Assembly: GCF_003024515.2 (NCBI RefSeq)
Contig: NZ_PYIX02000001.1
Span: 124,001-188,000, forward strand
Length of the DNA stretch: 64,000 nt
Source: Acinetobacter sichuanensis
Lineage (GTDB): Bacteria > Pseudomonadota > Gammaproteobacteria > Pseudomonadales > Moraxellaceae
Reading direction: 5' to 3'
Made by a program: the position numbers and the translations under genes. The first letter of the stretch is position 1. Every line of letters begins with the position of its first letter. A model generated the notes under the pieces. That model worked only from the letters and a program-made list of their open reading frames with translations. It was not told where the DNA came from and searched no databases. Of this stretch, positions 44,836 through 54,892 are shown in pieces.

Positions 44836-47835
44836 ATGAGCGTATCGGAAACTAGACCGATTGCCATTGAGGATGAACTCAAGCACTCATATCTAGACTA
44901 TGCGATGAGCGTTATTGTCTCACGTGCATTACCAGATGTTCGAGATGGTCTAAAGCCTGTTCATCGTCGTGTGCTATTCGCTATGCACGAGTTAGGCAAT
45001 GACTATAACAAAGCTTATAAAAAATCTGCCCGTGTTGTTGGTGACGTAATCGGTAAATATCACCCACATGGTGACTATGCTGTTTATGAAACCATTGTAC
45101 GTATGGCGCAAGATTTTAGTTTGCGTTACCAATTGGTTGATGGTCAAGGTAACTTTGGTTCTGTTGATGGTGACAGTGCTGCGGCAATGCGTTATACCGA
45201 AGTCCGTATGCGTAAATTGACCCATGAAATGTTGGCTGACTTAGAAAAAGATACAGTTGAATGGGAAGATAACTACGACGGTTCTGAGCGTATTCCTCAG
45301 GTGATGCCAACGCGTATTCCTAACTTATTGATCAACGGTGTCACAGGTATTGCTGTGGGTATGGCGACCAATATGGCGCCACACAACATGACCGAAGTGA
45401 TCAATGCTTGTTTAGCTTATGCTGAAAACCCACAAATCAGTATTGAAGGGTTAATGGAGCATATCTCTGGTCCAGATTTCCCGACTGGCGGTATTATTTA
45501 TGGTAAATCAGGAATTGTAGACGCTTACCGCACAGGTAAAGGTCGTTTACATATTCGTGGTAAATACCATTTTGAAGAAGACCAAAAAACAGGTCGTACT
45601 ACGATCGTGTTCACAGAAATTCCTTACCAAGTCAATAAAGCAAAAACCATTGAGCGTATTGCTGAGTTGGTGAAAGAGAAAAAACTGGAAGGTATTTCAG
45701 AACTTCGTGATGAGTCTGATAAAGACGGAATGCGTATTGCAATTGACTTGAAGCGTGGCGAAAACGCTGAAGTGATTGTGAATAATTTATTCCTCAATAC
45801 GCAACTTGAAAATTCGTTTAGCATTAATATGGTTTGCCTAGACAATGGTCAACCTAAGCTGATGAATTTAAAAGACATCATTGCGGCATTTATTCGCCAT
45901 CGTCAAGAAGTTGTAACTCGTCGTACGATGTTCGAACTGCGTAAAGCGCGTGAGCGTGGTCATATCTTAGAAGGTTTGACTGTTGCTCTAGCAAATATCG
46001 ATGACATTATCGAAACTATTAAAACCTCTGCTAACCCAGCTGAAGCGCGCGAGCGTTTACTTGCAGGTGAGTGGGCAGGTGGAAATGTAGTTGCATTGCT
46101 TGAAAAAGCGGGTGCAATTTCTGTACGTCCAGATGAAATTGAAGGTGAAGATCCAAATCGTCCATTTGGTCTAGATGATGCGATTTATCGTTTATCACCT
46201 GCACAAGTTGGTGCAATTTTAGAATTACGTTTGCATCGTTTGACTGGTCTTGAACAGGATAAGTTACAAGCTGAATATTCTGAAATCTTGGCACAAATTG
46301 CTGAATTAACAGCAATTCTAAATGATTTCAATCTGTTGATGGCTGTGATTAAAGAAGAACTTGCTTTAGTCCTACAACAGTATGGCGATGCACGTAAAAC
46401 AGATATTGTTGAATCTCGTATTGATTTTTCACGTGAAGATTTAATTCCAGAAGAACAAGTTGTACTCACTGTTTCTAAAACAGGTTATGCAAAAACTCAA
46501 CCATTGTCAGATTATGCGGCTCAACGCCGTGGTGGACGTGGTAAATCTGCAACGTCGATGAAAGAAGATGATTATATTCAACATTTAATCGTGACATCGA
46601 ACCATGCAACGGTATTGTGTTTTACCAATGTGGGTAAAGTTTATCGCCTAAGAGTTTTTGAAGTACCTCAAGCATCTCGTGGTGCAAAAGGTCGCCCGAT
46701 GGTTAACTTATTGCCATTGGATGCAAATGAAACCATCACAGCGATTCTTCCTGTGATTGATGCACCGAAGAAGTTTACAGAACGTCTTGCTGATTTTAGA
46801 AGTTTTGTACGTGCGAATGTAGGCAAACTTCGTGAAAATCAGATCATTGATGCACATTATGAACTGTTAAAAGCGGCATTTGCTGAATTAGGCGAAGCAC
46901 CAGATGACTTGTCAGATGCTTTACGCAAGCAATTGAAAGAAATCGGTTTAGAGCTTTCTGCAACAGATGTACAAGATGATTTAGTCGCCGAGTTTGCTGA
47001 GCGTGTTGAAAGTGTACGTAAAAACTTCTATGTCTTTATGGCAACAGCATCAGGTACAGTAAAACGTGTTGAGTTAGAACAATTTAGTAATGTTCGCTCA
47101 AATGGTTTACGTGCGATTGAGTTGAAAGAAGAAGATACCTTGATCGGTGTTGCGATCACTGACGGTGAACAACAGATCATGTTGTTCTCAAATGAAGGTA
47201 AGGCAATTCGTTTCTCTGAAACTGATGCACGTGTGATGGGACGTACTGCGAAGGGTGTTCGTGGTATGCGTGTAACACTTGCTGCTGCACAAGCAGAAGA
47301 AGATGTGGAAACTGATGTAGATTCTGATGATGAAGATCTATCTGATTCAGCATTTGTGAGCCGTATCGTTTCACTCGTTGTTGTTCCTGAAACGGGCGAA
47401 GTATTATGTGCTTCAGCTAATGGTTATGGTAAACGTACTTCTGTCGATGACTTCCCAACCAAAAAACGTGGTGGTAAAGGTGTTATTGCCATTAAGACTT
47501 CTGAGCGTAATGGTGAATTGGTCGGTGCTGTTGCGATTGATGTCACCAAAGAAGTGATGTTGATTTCTGATGGTGGTACTTTAGTGCGTACTCGTGCTTC
47601 TGAAATTGCACAAACAGGTCGTAATGCACAAGGTGTTCGTCTTATCCGTTTAGGTAATGAAGAAATCTTGGTTGGCGTTGTGGCTGTTGAAGCTGTTGAA
47701 GAAGATGAAGAAATTTTAGAGTCAGTTGAAACCATTGATGGTGAAGCATTAGTGGATCAAGAAAAGCTGGTGATTGATGAAACAATTATGGATGAGGCTG
47801 ATGCTGAATCTAATAATGATGAAGTTGACGAGTAA
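44836..47835 (+). CDS. gyrA: DNA gyrase subunit A, with Tyr at quinolone position 81 and extended C-terminal domain
   Basis: 999 residues, well beyond the 875 of E. coli. GyrA cuts and reseals DNA to add negative supercoils with GyrB. The breakage-reunion domain carries catalytic Tyr120 ([10 protein letters not shown]) and the quinolone region [16 protein letters not shown]. Residue 81, Ser in susceptible Acinetobacter, is Tyr here (codon TAT, 45076-45078); residue 85 is Glu. The GyrA box QRRGGRG confirms gyrase and not topoisomerase IV. In the beta-pinwheel domain about 85 helical residues are inserted (about 642-731), and a second acidic insertion ([18 protein letters not shown]) follows. 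The acidic tail is typical. Confidence 0.97.
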   Translation: MSVSETRPIAIEDELKHSYLDYAMSVIVSRALPDVRDGLKPVHRRVLFAMHELGNDYNKAYKKSARVVGDVIGKYHPHGDYAVYETIVRMAQDFSLRYQLVDGQGNFGSVDGDSAAAMRYTEVRMRKLTHEMLADLEKDTVEWEDNYDGSERIPQVMPTRIPNLLINGVTGIAVGMATNMAPHNMTEVINACLAYAENPQISIEGLMEHISGPDFPTGGIIYGKSGIVDAYRTGKGRLHIRGKYHFEEDQKTGRTTIVFTEIPYQVNKAKTIERIAELVKEKKLEGISELRDESDKDGMRIAIDLKRGENAEVIVNNLFLNTQLENSFSINMVCLDNGQPKLMNLKDIIAAFIRHRQEVVTRRTMFELRKARERGHILEGLTVALANIDDIIETIKTSANPAEARERLLAGEWAGGNVVALLEKAGAISVRPDEIEGEDPNRPFGLDDAIYRLSPAQVGAILELRLHRLTGLEQDKLQAEYSEILAQIAELTAILNDFNLLMAVIKEELALVLQQYGDARKTDIVESRIDFSREDLIPEEQVVLTVSKTGYAKTQPLSDYAAQRRGGRGKSATSMKEDDYIQHLIVTSNHATVLCFTNVGKVYRLRVFEVPQASRGAKGRPMVNLLPLDANETITAILPVIDAPKKFTERLADFRSFVRANVGKLRENQIIDAHYELLKAAFAELGEAPDDLSDALRKQLKEIGLELSATDVQDDLVAEFAERVESVRKNFYVFMATASGTVKRVELEQFSNVRSNGLRAIELKEEDTLIGVAITDGEQQIMLFSNEGKAIRFSETDARVMGRTAKGVRGMRVTLAAAQAEEDVETDVDSDDEDLSDSAFVSRIVSLVVVPETGEVLCASANGYGKRTSVDDFPTKKRGGKGVIAIKTSERNGELVGAVAIDVTKEVMLISDGGTLVRTRASEIAQTGRNAQGVRLIRLGNEEILVGVVAVEAVEEDEEILESVETIDGEALVDQEKLVIDETIMDEADAESNNDEVDE

Positions 47836-47851
47836 TTTAAATATTTAAAGG

Positions 47852-47877
47852 AGAGCGCTTAGGCGCTCTTTTTTTTA
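47852..47877 (+). terminator. Terminator of gyrA
   Basis: AGAGCGC and GCGCTCT pair around TTAG, followed by eight T; 17 bases past the stop. Confidence 0.93.
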
Positions 47878-47998
47878 TCTGTATATTTAAGTATTTATCA
47901 TTTTAATTTATATATGAGTTTTATTTGTAGTTATATCTGTGATAACTTGGTTTCTTAATGAAAGTTAAATGCTTTTATAAAAATAAACTGGAATTTGA

Positions 47999-48463
47999 AT
48001 GAAAAATATTTTACTTATTTTGTGTTTAAGTTTACCGCTCATGGCGTGTGAAAAAGTGGGTAATGCGGTATTTGAAAAAGCAATTGGTGAAATACCAGAA
48101 AGTAGTGAAGCACAAAATATTAAGGCACAGCAGCTCTTTAGCGCATTGGTTGAAAAAAATGAAATTAAGGTTTACCAGTTGGTTGAATTAGATGTTCATG
48201 AATTATTAAATAATAATCCACAAGTGCTGCCAGAAATTTTTGAAATGATGCCTGATCATGTGATTGAGCCAAAAGAGGTAGTTTATCGTGCAAAAACAGT
48301 TGATCTAAAAGTAGGAAAAATATTTTCAGTAACTTATTACTATGATTATCCTGAAAAACCCATTCGTTTTACGGTGGTATTTAAAGGGCATGATGGAGGT
48401 GCAAAAATATTAGGACTTTTTGTGACATCAGATCAAATAAAACCAGTTAATGAAAGTAAGTAA
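47999..48463 (+). CDS. Putative lipoprotein
   Basis: 154 residues. Signal MKNILLILCLSLP and lipobox LMAC (Cys17) show lipidation and export. The mature domain is about 135 residues: a helix (AQQLFSALVEKNEIKVYQLVEL) and strands (DLKVGKIFSVTYYYDYPEKPIRFTVVF), a cystatin/NTF2-like look, but no named family. A membrane protein gene follows 24 bases later and is probably in the same operon. Confidence 0.72.
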   Translation: MKNILLILCLSLPLMACEKVGNAVFEKAIGEIPESSEAQNIKAQQLFSALVEKNEIKVYQLVELDVHELLNNNPQVLPEIFEMMPDHVIEPKEVVYRAKTVDLKVGKIFSVTYYYDYPEKPIRFTVVFKGHDGGAKILGLFVTSDQIKPVNESK

Positions 48464-48487
48464 ATGGAAAAATAATTAAGTTAAAAT

Positions 48488-49231
48488 ATGGATAATCAAA
48501 ATATAGATCATGAAAATATAGAAAAACCAGATGTAAAAGGTGAATTAAAAGTCTTTTTTGTTATTTTATGCGCGATTATTTGGTTTACTGTGATGTTTAG
48601 TGAATCTCGTAAATCCTATTTAGTTGCATTAACTGAATATGAAATAAGTTATAAATTAAATTGGGCATTAGAAAAAGAATTAGAAGTTGAAGATCTTATT
48701 TTTAGTTTCCATTCTAAAAAAGGTAAAACGATAAAACCTAAAGGTCCAGAACTCATTGTTAAAAATCAAAAAACTGGACAAACTCTGGTGAGTAAACAAT
48801 TTAGTTTTTTTAAAATCAATCATCCTGAAATGAAGTTAATCTCAGATGTGGAATATCCGATAAGCTATCCTGAGTTTTATTATAGTCCTGATTATAGTGT
48901 GATGTTGAAGCGTAAAGATTTATATTGGATCACGAAAGCAACTGTGATCAGTGAGGGGCAAGAAGCACGTATTTATTTTAAAAATGCTGATCCAAATTTT
49001 AAAAAATATAATCAAATCCGTTCTACAAAAAATATGTACGTTTTTGTATTACTTGCAATATTTATGATTTCTTTTGCTATTTTTGCGACATATTTATTTA
49101 GTTGCTTAAAAGATTATAAAAATAATATTTCTTCGATCATTATTTCTATCTTAGGATTATTTTTTGTTATTTATTTTATATTTTACAAACTTATTTATAT
49201 ATGGATACAAGTTGAGTTTAGGATATTTTAG
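48488..49231 (+). CDS. Membrane protein with periplasmic loop, function unknown
   Basis: 247 residues. One hydrophobic segment at about 19-38, then a domain of about 140 residues, then two more segments at about 183-205 and 215-240. The domain is thus held between membrane anchors, probably on the outside. No known motif. Co-directional with the lipoprotein just upstream. Confidence 0.65.
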   Translation: MDNQNIDHENIEKPDVKGELKVFFVILCAIIWFTVMFSESRKSYLVALTEYEISYKLNWALEKELEVEDLIFSFHSKKGKTIKPKGPELIVKNQKTGQTLVSKQFSFFKINHPEMKLISDVEYPISYPEFYYSPDYSVMLKRKDLYWITKATVISEGQEARIYFKNADPNFKKYNQIRSTKNMYVFVLLAIFMISFAIFATYLFSCLKDYKNNISSIIISILGLFFVIYFIFYKLIYIWIQVEFRIF

Positions 49232-49320
49232 ACTTTAAAATACTTTAGAGTTTTAAATCGCTTTAATATATATTTATAAAATTTAAAATCATCAACTATA
49301 TTATTTGGAATGAAATTGAG

Positions 49321-49635
49321 ATGCTAAAATTAATTTATTATGTTCCAGAGTCACATTTAGAAACGACAAAAGCAGCAATATTTGTAGCAGGTGCGGGAGG
49401 GATTGGAAACTATGAACACTGTGCTTGGCAAGTTTTAGGAATCGGGCAATTTAAACCTGTAAAAGGTGCGAACCCGTTTATTGGCGAGTTAGGTCTTTTA
49501 GAACAAGTTCCTGAATGGCGTGTAGAAACGATTGTTTCTGAGCAAAAAGCACGGCAAGTTATGCATGCTTTAAAAGCAAGTCATCCTTATGAAGAACCTG
49601 CTTTTGAATTTATTCAGATGGTTGAGATTGATTGA
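49321..49635 (+). CDS. NIF3-like / YqfO-type small protein
   Basis: 104 residues. LIYYVPESHLETTKAAIFVAGAGGIGNYEHCAW and the closing ASHPYEEPAFEF are the signature of the CutA-like inserted domain of NIF3/YqfO proteins, here as a free-standing protein of the usual length. It forms a ferredoxin-like fold and probably trimers. Function unknown, with metal binding suggested for the family. Confidence 0.85.
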   Translation: MLKLIYYVPESHLETTKAAIFVAGAGGIGNYEHCAWQVLGIGQFKPVKGANPFIGELGLLEQVPEWRVETIVSEQKARQVMHALKASHPYEEPAFEFIQMVEID

Positions 49636-49656
49636 AATCAGTAAGCTAAAAAGCAG

Positions 49657-49677
49657 CCTCTCTAACTCAAAGAGAGG
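49657..49677. terminator. Hairpin between the convergent NIF3-like and nitroreductase genes
   Basis: CCTCTCT and AGAGAGG pair around 7 bases. It sits between two converging stops and could serve both; T-runs are poor. The stem resembles the one after hemL. Confidence 0.5.
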
Positions 49678-49691
49678 ACTTTATTAGTTTT

Positions 49692-50450
49692 TTAAATCTT
49701 CTGAATAAATAAATCACGATCAAAGCGATATTGCGGTAAAAATACACCATCTTCTGCGCGCTCACCTGCGGCGATCACCATAATTGGATATTGTTGATCA
49801 TTCAAATTTACAATTTGACGCAGCATCGGTTCATCAAAGCCTTCCATCATACAACTATCAAAACCATAAGCACGTAAAGCCAAGACAAGGTTTTCGCAAG
49901 CCAATGCTGTCGTTTTTGCTGCCCAAAGCTTAGCATCGGCAGGGTTAAAAGCCGTTACAGGTAATTGTTTGTTCATGGTACGGGCGATTTTAAATGCTAC
50001 TTTTTTAAAATTACCCAAAGTGTTGAAATAACCAGTTTTATAGTTATAAGGAATATATCTATAATATTTTTGCACAATCGGTGGAACTTCAGGAAATGGA
50101 AATTCACTTAAATTTCGTTGAGACATTTCATCTATACGGTCTGTACGGGCAACACAAATAATCAGTTCTGCGGCTGTTCTGGCAGCAAGTTGGCTTAAAC
50201 ATGCTTTAACCAATTGTTGTTTTTTCTCTTGTGTTTGAACAACATAAAATGTCCAAGGTTGTAAGTTAGAAGAGTTGGGTGCAAGTAAAGCTAAATCTAA
50301 ACATTGCTCTAAAACTTCGTTTGGAATTTTCTTTTCTGTAAATTTACGTACAGAGCGGCGACTTTGTATAACAAGCTTAAAATTATTAATATCAATATTT
50401 TGTGGAGCAGGTTCATAATAACGCTGCTTGGTCGAATTTTCTTGTGCCAT
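49692..50450 (-). CDS. Nitroreductase family protein
   Basis: 252 residues. FMN-binding motif IQSRRSVRKFTEKKIPNEVLE, then LLAPNSSNLQPWTFYVVQ and ACENLVLALRAYGFDSCMMEGF with the final IAAGERAEDG, all typical of NAD(P)H-dependent FMN reductases with broad nitro or quinone substrates. The physiological substrate cannot be told. It stands alone. Confidence 0.88.
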   Translation of the reverse strand: MAQENSTKQRYYEPAPQNIDINNFKLVIQSRRSVRKFTEKKIPNEVLEQCLDLALLAPNSSNLQPWTFYVVQTQEKKQQLVKACLSQLAARTAAELIICVARTDRIDEMSQRNLSEFPFPEVPPIVQKYYRYIPYNYKTGYFNTLGNFKKVAFKIARTMNKQLPVTAFNPADAKLWAAKTTALACENLVLALRAYGFDSCMMEGFDEPMLRQIVNLNDQQYPIMVIAAGERAEDGVFLPQYRFDRDLFIQKI

Positions 50451-50497
50451 AAATCTTGCCTTAAATTTATAAAATAAATAAAAATTTCAAATGAAAA

Positions 50498-50527
50498 AGC
50501 CACTGAATATAATGATTTCAGTGGCTT
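50498..50527 (-). terminator. Terminator of the enoyl-CoA isomerase-like gene
   Basis: AAGCCACTGAA pairs with TTCAGTGGCTT around 8 bases, 33 bases past the stop of the gene at 50560 on its strand; A-run at its left. Confidence 0.85.
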
Positions 50528-50559
50528 AAACTTATATTCATATAAAAATGAATAGACAA

Positions 50560-51360
50560 TTAGTTAAATTGAGAAAAATCTGGTTTACGTTTTTGCATAA
50601 ATGCTGAAACAGCTTCTGCCATTTCAGGTGATTTGACACGTGTCATAAATACTTCAGCTTCATGATCTACGCATTCAATAATTTGTTCTAAATTGTGTTT
50701 CATTAAAGCTTTACTTTGTTTTAATGATGCTAAAGGCAGTGAAGATAAATGACGTGCTTGTGCTTCAGCATGCGCATAAGCATCTTCTACAATTTCATTG
50801 ACTAAGCCTGTAGCGAAGGCTTTTTCTGCATTAAATTTTTGTGCAGTAAAAATAAGCTCAGCCGCTTTATGATAACCTGCTTGTTGTACCAAGAGTTGTG
50901 TAGCAGCGCCTTCAGGAGATAAACCTAGACTGACAAATGGCATTTGAAATAATGCTGTGTTATCGCTATATACCAAGTCAGCATGTAATAAAATAGTGAC
51001 ACCAATTCCAATTGCTACACCACGAACAGCGACAATTAAGGGTTTAGAAAATCGAGCAGCAGACTTTAATAATACAAATGGTGGATTCATACCTGCTTTA
51101 CGATCTAAAGGCTTTTGCGCACTAGCCAAGAAGTCTTGCATATCATTGCCCGCAGTAAAGTCATTGTCTTGTCCGCGTAAAATGACATTGCGTACAGCAT
51201 CATCATGATCTGCTTCATCTAATGCTTGAGCAATCCACAAATATAATTCACCATAAAGTGCATTTTTTGCTTCAGGGCGATTGATTGCTAAAGTGAGCGT
51301 ACCATTGTCTAAATTTGCATTTAAATGTGGGTGTGGCTGTTGAATACAATTGAGGGTCAT
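50560..51360 (-). CDS. Crotonase-fold enzyme, probably delta3-delta2-enoyl-CoA isomerase
   Basis: 266 residues. NRPEAKNALYGELY, the oxyanion-hole TAGNDMQDF and VRGVAIGIGVTILLHADLVY define the crotonase fold. At the active site the sequence is FQMPFVSLGLSPEGAAT: the first hydratase glutamate is replaced (PF), and the second is in PEG, as in the ECI2 type enoyl-CoA isomerases and unlike true hydratases. It would then handle unsaturated fatty acids in beta-oxidation. Annotation as a hydratase would be less accurate. Monocistronic. Confidence 0.82.
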   Translation of the reverse strand: MTLNCIQQPHPHLNANLDNGTLTLAINRPEAKNALYGELYLWIAQALDEADHDDAVRNVILRGQDNDFTAGNDMQDFLASAQKPLDRKAGMNPPFVLLKSAARFSKPLIVAVRGVAIGIGVTILLHADLVYSDNTALFQMPFVSLGLSPEGAATQLLVQQAGYHKAAELIFTAQKFNAEKAFATGLVNEIVEDAYAHAEAQARHLSSLPLASLKQSKALMKHNLEQIIECVDHEAEVFMTRVKSPEMAEAVSAFMQKRKPDFSQFN

Positions 51361-51464
51361 CGTACTATCCTTGCTTTAAAATTCATTGGATTTTTATAAC
51401 GCCATTATGTCGCATATTTTATGTGTAGACGCAAACTGGTCAGTTCATAAAAATGAGGACTATG

Positions 51465-52031
51465 ATGCAATATTGTTTTGATTATCTGGTTTATATTGGT
51501 CGTTTTCAGCCTTTTCATTTGGCGCATATGCAAACTATAAACATTGCATTAGCGCAAAGTCAAAATATAATTTTGGCATTAGGCTCAGCACAAAATGAGC
51601 GTAATATTAAAAATCCCTTTAGTGCTGAAGAACGTGAAAAAATGATTCTCTCAAATTTTTCACCTGAAAACCAAAAACGTATCCATTTTGTACATGTTAT
51701 TGATGTTTATAATGATGTGAAATGGGTAAAGCTAGTGAAGTCTTTGGTGAATGATGTGGTTAAATCTGATGACAGAGTGGGTTTAATTGGTCATTTTAAA
51801 GATGAGTCTTCTTATTATTTACAGCTTTTCCCTGAATGGAAAATGGTTGAATTGGAGAGTTTGAAAGGGTCAATTTCAGCAACACCACTCAGAGAAGCAT
51901 ACTTTCAGGGTGAAATTAAACAGGCTGAATTTCCATTGGGAACCGTAGAATTTTTAGAGAAATTCCAAAAAACTGAAACCTATCAAAAATTAAGTGAAAA
52001 GTTTCAGCAACAAGATCGCTCAAATATTTAG
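51465..52031 (+). CDS. nadM: Nicotinamide-nucleotide adenylyltransferase (NadM-like)
   Basis: 188 residues from the ATG at 51465, which has AGGA 5 bases before it; two earlier ATGs are in frame. It makes NAD from NMN and ATP. YIGRFQPFHLAHMQTI holds the H/TxGH-type nucleotide motif and ISATPLREAYFQGE the ISxTxxR motif of this nucleotidyltransferase group. Some relatives carry a C-terminal Nudix domain; this one does not. It lies between two unrelated genes. Confidence 0.85.
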   Translation: MQYCFDYLVYIGRFQPFHLAHMQTINIALAQSQNIILALGSAQNERNIKNPFSAEEREKMILSNFSPENQKRIHFVHVIDVYNDVKWVKLVKSLVNDVVKSDDRVGLIGHFKDESSYYLQLFPEWKMVELESLKGSISATPLREAYFQGEIKQAEFPLGTVEFLEKFQKTETYQKLSEKFQQQDRSNI

Positions 52032-52042
52032 CTTTTTATCTT

Positions 52043-52948
52043 TTAGTTCAGTACATGATGAGCATATTGAATCAAATGAGCTGTTAAGTGTTGAAGTTGC
52101 TGAGATTGTTGTTTCCAATGATGCCAATACAAAGCCAGTTGAATTTGAAACTGCGGTGATATTTCTATGAGTTCACCCGTATCTAAAAACTTTTTTACTT
52201 GATAATCAGGCAGCCAGCCATAGCCTAAGCCTATGACCATAGCATCAACAAAGGCAGTCGATGACGGAATAAAATAATGAGGATATTGACTGGGACTGAG
52301 ACCAAAATTTTGTTGTATATAATGAGTATGTAGATAATCTTTTTCATTGAAAATCAAAGCGGGTGCCTGTCTTAAGGCATCACGGTGTACGCCTTGAGGA
52401 AACCATTTTTTTACAAAAGAGGGCGTTGCTGTAAAACGATAATTCATACTGCCTAAGTATTCAGCGATACAACCTTTCATTGCTTGAGGTTCTGTTGTGA
52501 CACAGGCATTCACAAGACCTGCTTCAAGTAAATGATGGGTTTCTGATTGGTCGTCGACTTGAAAATGCACAGTGATGTTTTGTTTAATCAGTAAATCACG
52601 TAATAAAGGTAATAACCATGTGGCGAGAGAGTCAGCATTCGTTGCAATATTGACCTGATAAAAATCAGAATGTGTATCTTGACCTTGGAGCTGTTGTAAT
52701 AAATTTTGTTGCATTAAACGAGTGTGTTGTAAATGTTGCAAGAGTATTTGCCCAACTTGTGTCACACGACAAGGGCGTTCTCTTAAAATAAGGACTTGCC
52801 CTAACTGTTTTTCTAATGTTTGTAGCCGAAGTGTGACTGCTGATGCTGTAATACATAACTTTTCGGCTGCGAGTTCAAAGCTTCCTGTTTCTGCAACAGC
52901 AAGAAAAGCTTCACTTTGTTTGCTTTGTAACATGTGTTCATCCAGCAT
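52043..52948 (-). CDS. argP: LysR-type regulator ArgP
   Basis: 301 residues. N-terminal winged helix (SKQSEAFLAVAETGSFELAAEKLCITASAVTLRLQTLE) and a LysR effector domain with the ArgP-like phrases LRERPCRVTQVGQILLQHL and VIGLGYGWLPDYQVKKFLDTGELIEI. ArgP senses lysine and arginine and activates the exporter argO, which starts 100 bases away in the opposite direction. The shared intergenic region (52949-53048) should contain its site. Confidence 0.9.
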   Translation of the reverse strand: MLDEHMLQSKQSEAFLAVAETGSFELAAEKLCITASAVTLRLQTLEKQLGQVLILRERPCRVTQVGQILLQHLQHTRLMQQNLLQQLQGQDTHSDFYQVNIATNADSLATWLLPLLRDLLIKQNITVHFQVDDQSETHHLLEAGLVNACVTTEPQAMKGCIAEYLGSMNYRFTATPSFVKKWFPQGVHRDALRQAPALIFNEKDYLHTHYIQQNFGLSPSQYPHYFIPSSTAFVDAMVIGLGYGWLPDYQVKKFLDTGELIEISPQFQIQLALYWHHWKQQSQQLQHLTAHLIQYAHHVLN

Positions 52949-53048
52949 GAGGCTAAGAAAAACTTAGTTTAGCTAATATTTTATAAGAATAATTTATTTT
53001 AATTTTCAAATTTGCATAATGGCTCAGTTTAATGATTAAGATGAAACA

Positions 53049-53648
53049 ATGTATATTTTTCTTCAAGGTTTTGCTGTAGGCATGGGGCTAATTGTGGCGA
53101 TTGGTGCTCAAAATGCTTTTGTATTGAAACAAGGACTCAAGAAACAATATGTCTTTTGGATTTGTTTGGTTTGTGCATTATCGGATGCGATCCTCATTCT
53201 CTTAGGCGTGTTGGGCTTTGCTTCAATAATTGAAAAAACACCTGAGATTTTGATCATTGCTCAGTATTTTGGCGCAGCTTTTTTATTTTTTTATGGTGCT
53301 CAGCATTTTTATACAGCATTAACACAAAATCAAACATTAATTGCAACAGAACAATCTGAACAAAATTTATGGAAATTATTAGCCATTTGCTTAGCATTAA
53401 CATGGCTAAATCCTCATGTTTATTTGGATACGGTCATTTTATTGGGTTCAATTTCTACACAATACGCAGCAGCTAAAATGAATTTTGCTTTAGGGGCAAT
53501 CACAGCTTCGTTTATCTTTTTCTTTGCATTAGGCTTTGGGGCAAGGCTTTTACAACCGATTTTTAAAAGACCTAATGCATGGAAAGTTTTAGATGTCCTT
53601 ATTGCAATAATGATGTGGGGAATTGCTTTTAATTTAATTTTTCATTGA
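53049..53648 (+). CDS. LysE/ArgO family amino-acid exporter
   Basis: 199 residues with about six membrane segments. The first, GFAVGMGLIVAIGAQNAFVLKQGLKKQYVF, is the hallmark of LysE/ArgO. It exports basic amino acids (lysine, arginine) across the inner membrane in exchange for proton motive force. Divergent from argP, as is its known regulatory pair. Whether it is ArgO or LysE cannot be told from the sequence alone. Confidence 0.88.
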   Translation: MYIFLQGFAVGMGLIVAIGAQNAFVLKQGLKKQYVFWICLVCALSDAILILLGVLGFASIIEKTPEILIIAQYFGAAFLFFYGAQHFYTALTQNQTLIATEQSEQNLWKLLAICLALTWLNPHVYLDTVILLGSISTQYAAAKMNFALGAITASFIFFFALGFGARLLQPIFKRPNAWKVLDVLIAIMMWGIAFNLIFH

Positions 53649-53696
53649 TTTTTAAAATTAAAAAGACTGCATTATCATCTGAATGCAGTCATCACT

Positions 53697-54497
53697 TTAA
53701 CGTTTAAAAACAGGTTCACGGCGCTCTGTAAATGCCATGATCCCTTCCATAAAAGCAGGTGTTTGAATCAATTGGCATTGCAAATCTTTTTCATAGTTTA
53801 ATTGCTGTGTTAAGGTATTTTCGTTGGCAGATGAGTAGGTATTACGAATATGTTGGGCAATATGAGGCGGTAGTGAGGCGAGTTTTTTTGCAATTTTTAA
53901 AGCTTCATCAAGCAACTCATTTTTGGGTATAGTTTTCCAGATTAAGCCCCATTGTTCTGCTTGGGTTGCACTGACTTTTTCTCCAAGTAAAGTAATCGCT
54001 TTGGTTCTTGCTGTACCAATTAAACGCGGTAAAAACCATGATGTTCCCATGTCAGGAATGAGTCCAAGTTTGGGTGCAAAAGTTAAAATAAAATATGCTT
54101 CTTCGGCAGCAAGTGTAATATCACCTGCTAAAGCAATGCCAACACCTGCACCTGCTGCAACACCATTCATAGCAATAATCACGGGAATAGGGAAGTTTTC
54201 AAGCTGTTCAATCCATTGATTAAAATAATATTGCATATGATAATCTAATGACTCAGCAGGAGATTTACCGTCAATACCCATAAAAAATTCTGGATTCAGT
54301 TCAGCACCTGTGCAAAAAGCTTTACCTTCACCACTTATCACCAGTGCGCCAATAGCACTATTTTCACGAATTGCTGTAAAAGCATCTAAAACTTCTTTTA
54401 CCATTTCAATAGATAGGCTGTTCATTACAGAGGTGCGTGTAAACTTTAGTAGCGCAACTTCATCAAAATATTCAAGTTTTATCGTTTGGTAAGTCAT
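53697..54497 (-). CDS. Crotonase-fold enzyme, PaaG-like
   Basis: 266 residues. GEGKAFCTGAELN and MNGVAAGAGVGIALAGDITLAAEEA make the oxyanion hole; the active-site segment is TFAPKLGLIPDMGTSWFLPRLIG with Asp, as in PaaG-type isomerases. The rest of a phenylacetate pathway is not near, so a related acyl-CoA isomerase or hydratase role in fatty-acid or aromatic breakdown is as likely. Confidence 0.82.
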   Translation of the reverse strand: MTYQTIKLEYFDEVALLKFTRTSVMNSLSIEMVKEVLDAFTAIRENSAIGALVISGEGKAFCTGAELNPEFFMGIDGKSPAESLDYHMQYYFNQWIEQLENFPIPVIIAMNGVAAGAGVGIALAGDITLAAEEAYFILTFAPKLGLIPDMGTSWFLPRLIGTARTKAITLLGEKVSATQAEQWGLIWKTIPKNELLDEALKIAKKLASLPPHIAQHIRNTYSSANENTLTQQLNYEKDLQCQLIQTPAFMEGIMAFTERREPVFKR

Positions 54498-54892
54498 TCA
54501 TATATCCTTATATTATTACGTTACTGAGAAAATGATTTGCTTAAAAAGATGTATTACATTGCTTTGTTATTGTGCAAATTTTTGAGTCATTCCTAGAGAT
54601 GGAAAATATATTTATCTACGTTATAGGTGAATACTTCTTGATCAGCATTGGCAATAAGTAACAGTTTTTACTCAAAATAAGTGTAAATTGAAATTAAAAG
54701 ATATTTCACTCAATAAAATGGAAAATAGAGAAAAAGCTTCGGAACAGACTATCTTTTTAAGAATTGCAATAGTATAAATAATAGGCATTTGAATATTTTT
54801 TGCAATTGGATGCGAAAAGTAAATGTGTACTGTTTAAAAATTTAAAAAAGGGTATTACTTTGTTTTAATTTTATTAAAACATTGATTTTAAA
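54498..54892. other. Intergenic region before the acyl-CoA synthetase gene
   Basis: About 395 bases, AT-rich, without a recognisable gene, RNA or repeat. Confidence 0.5.
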
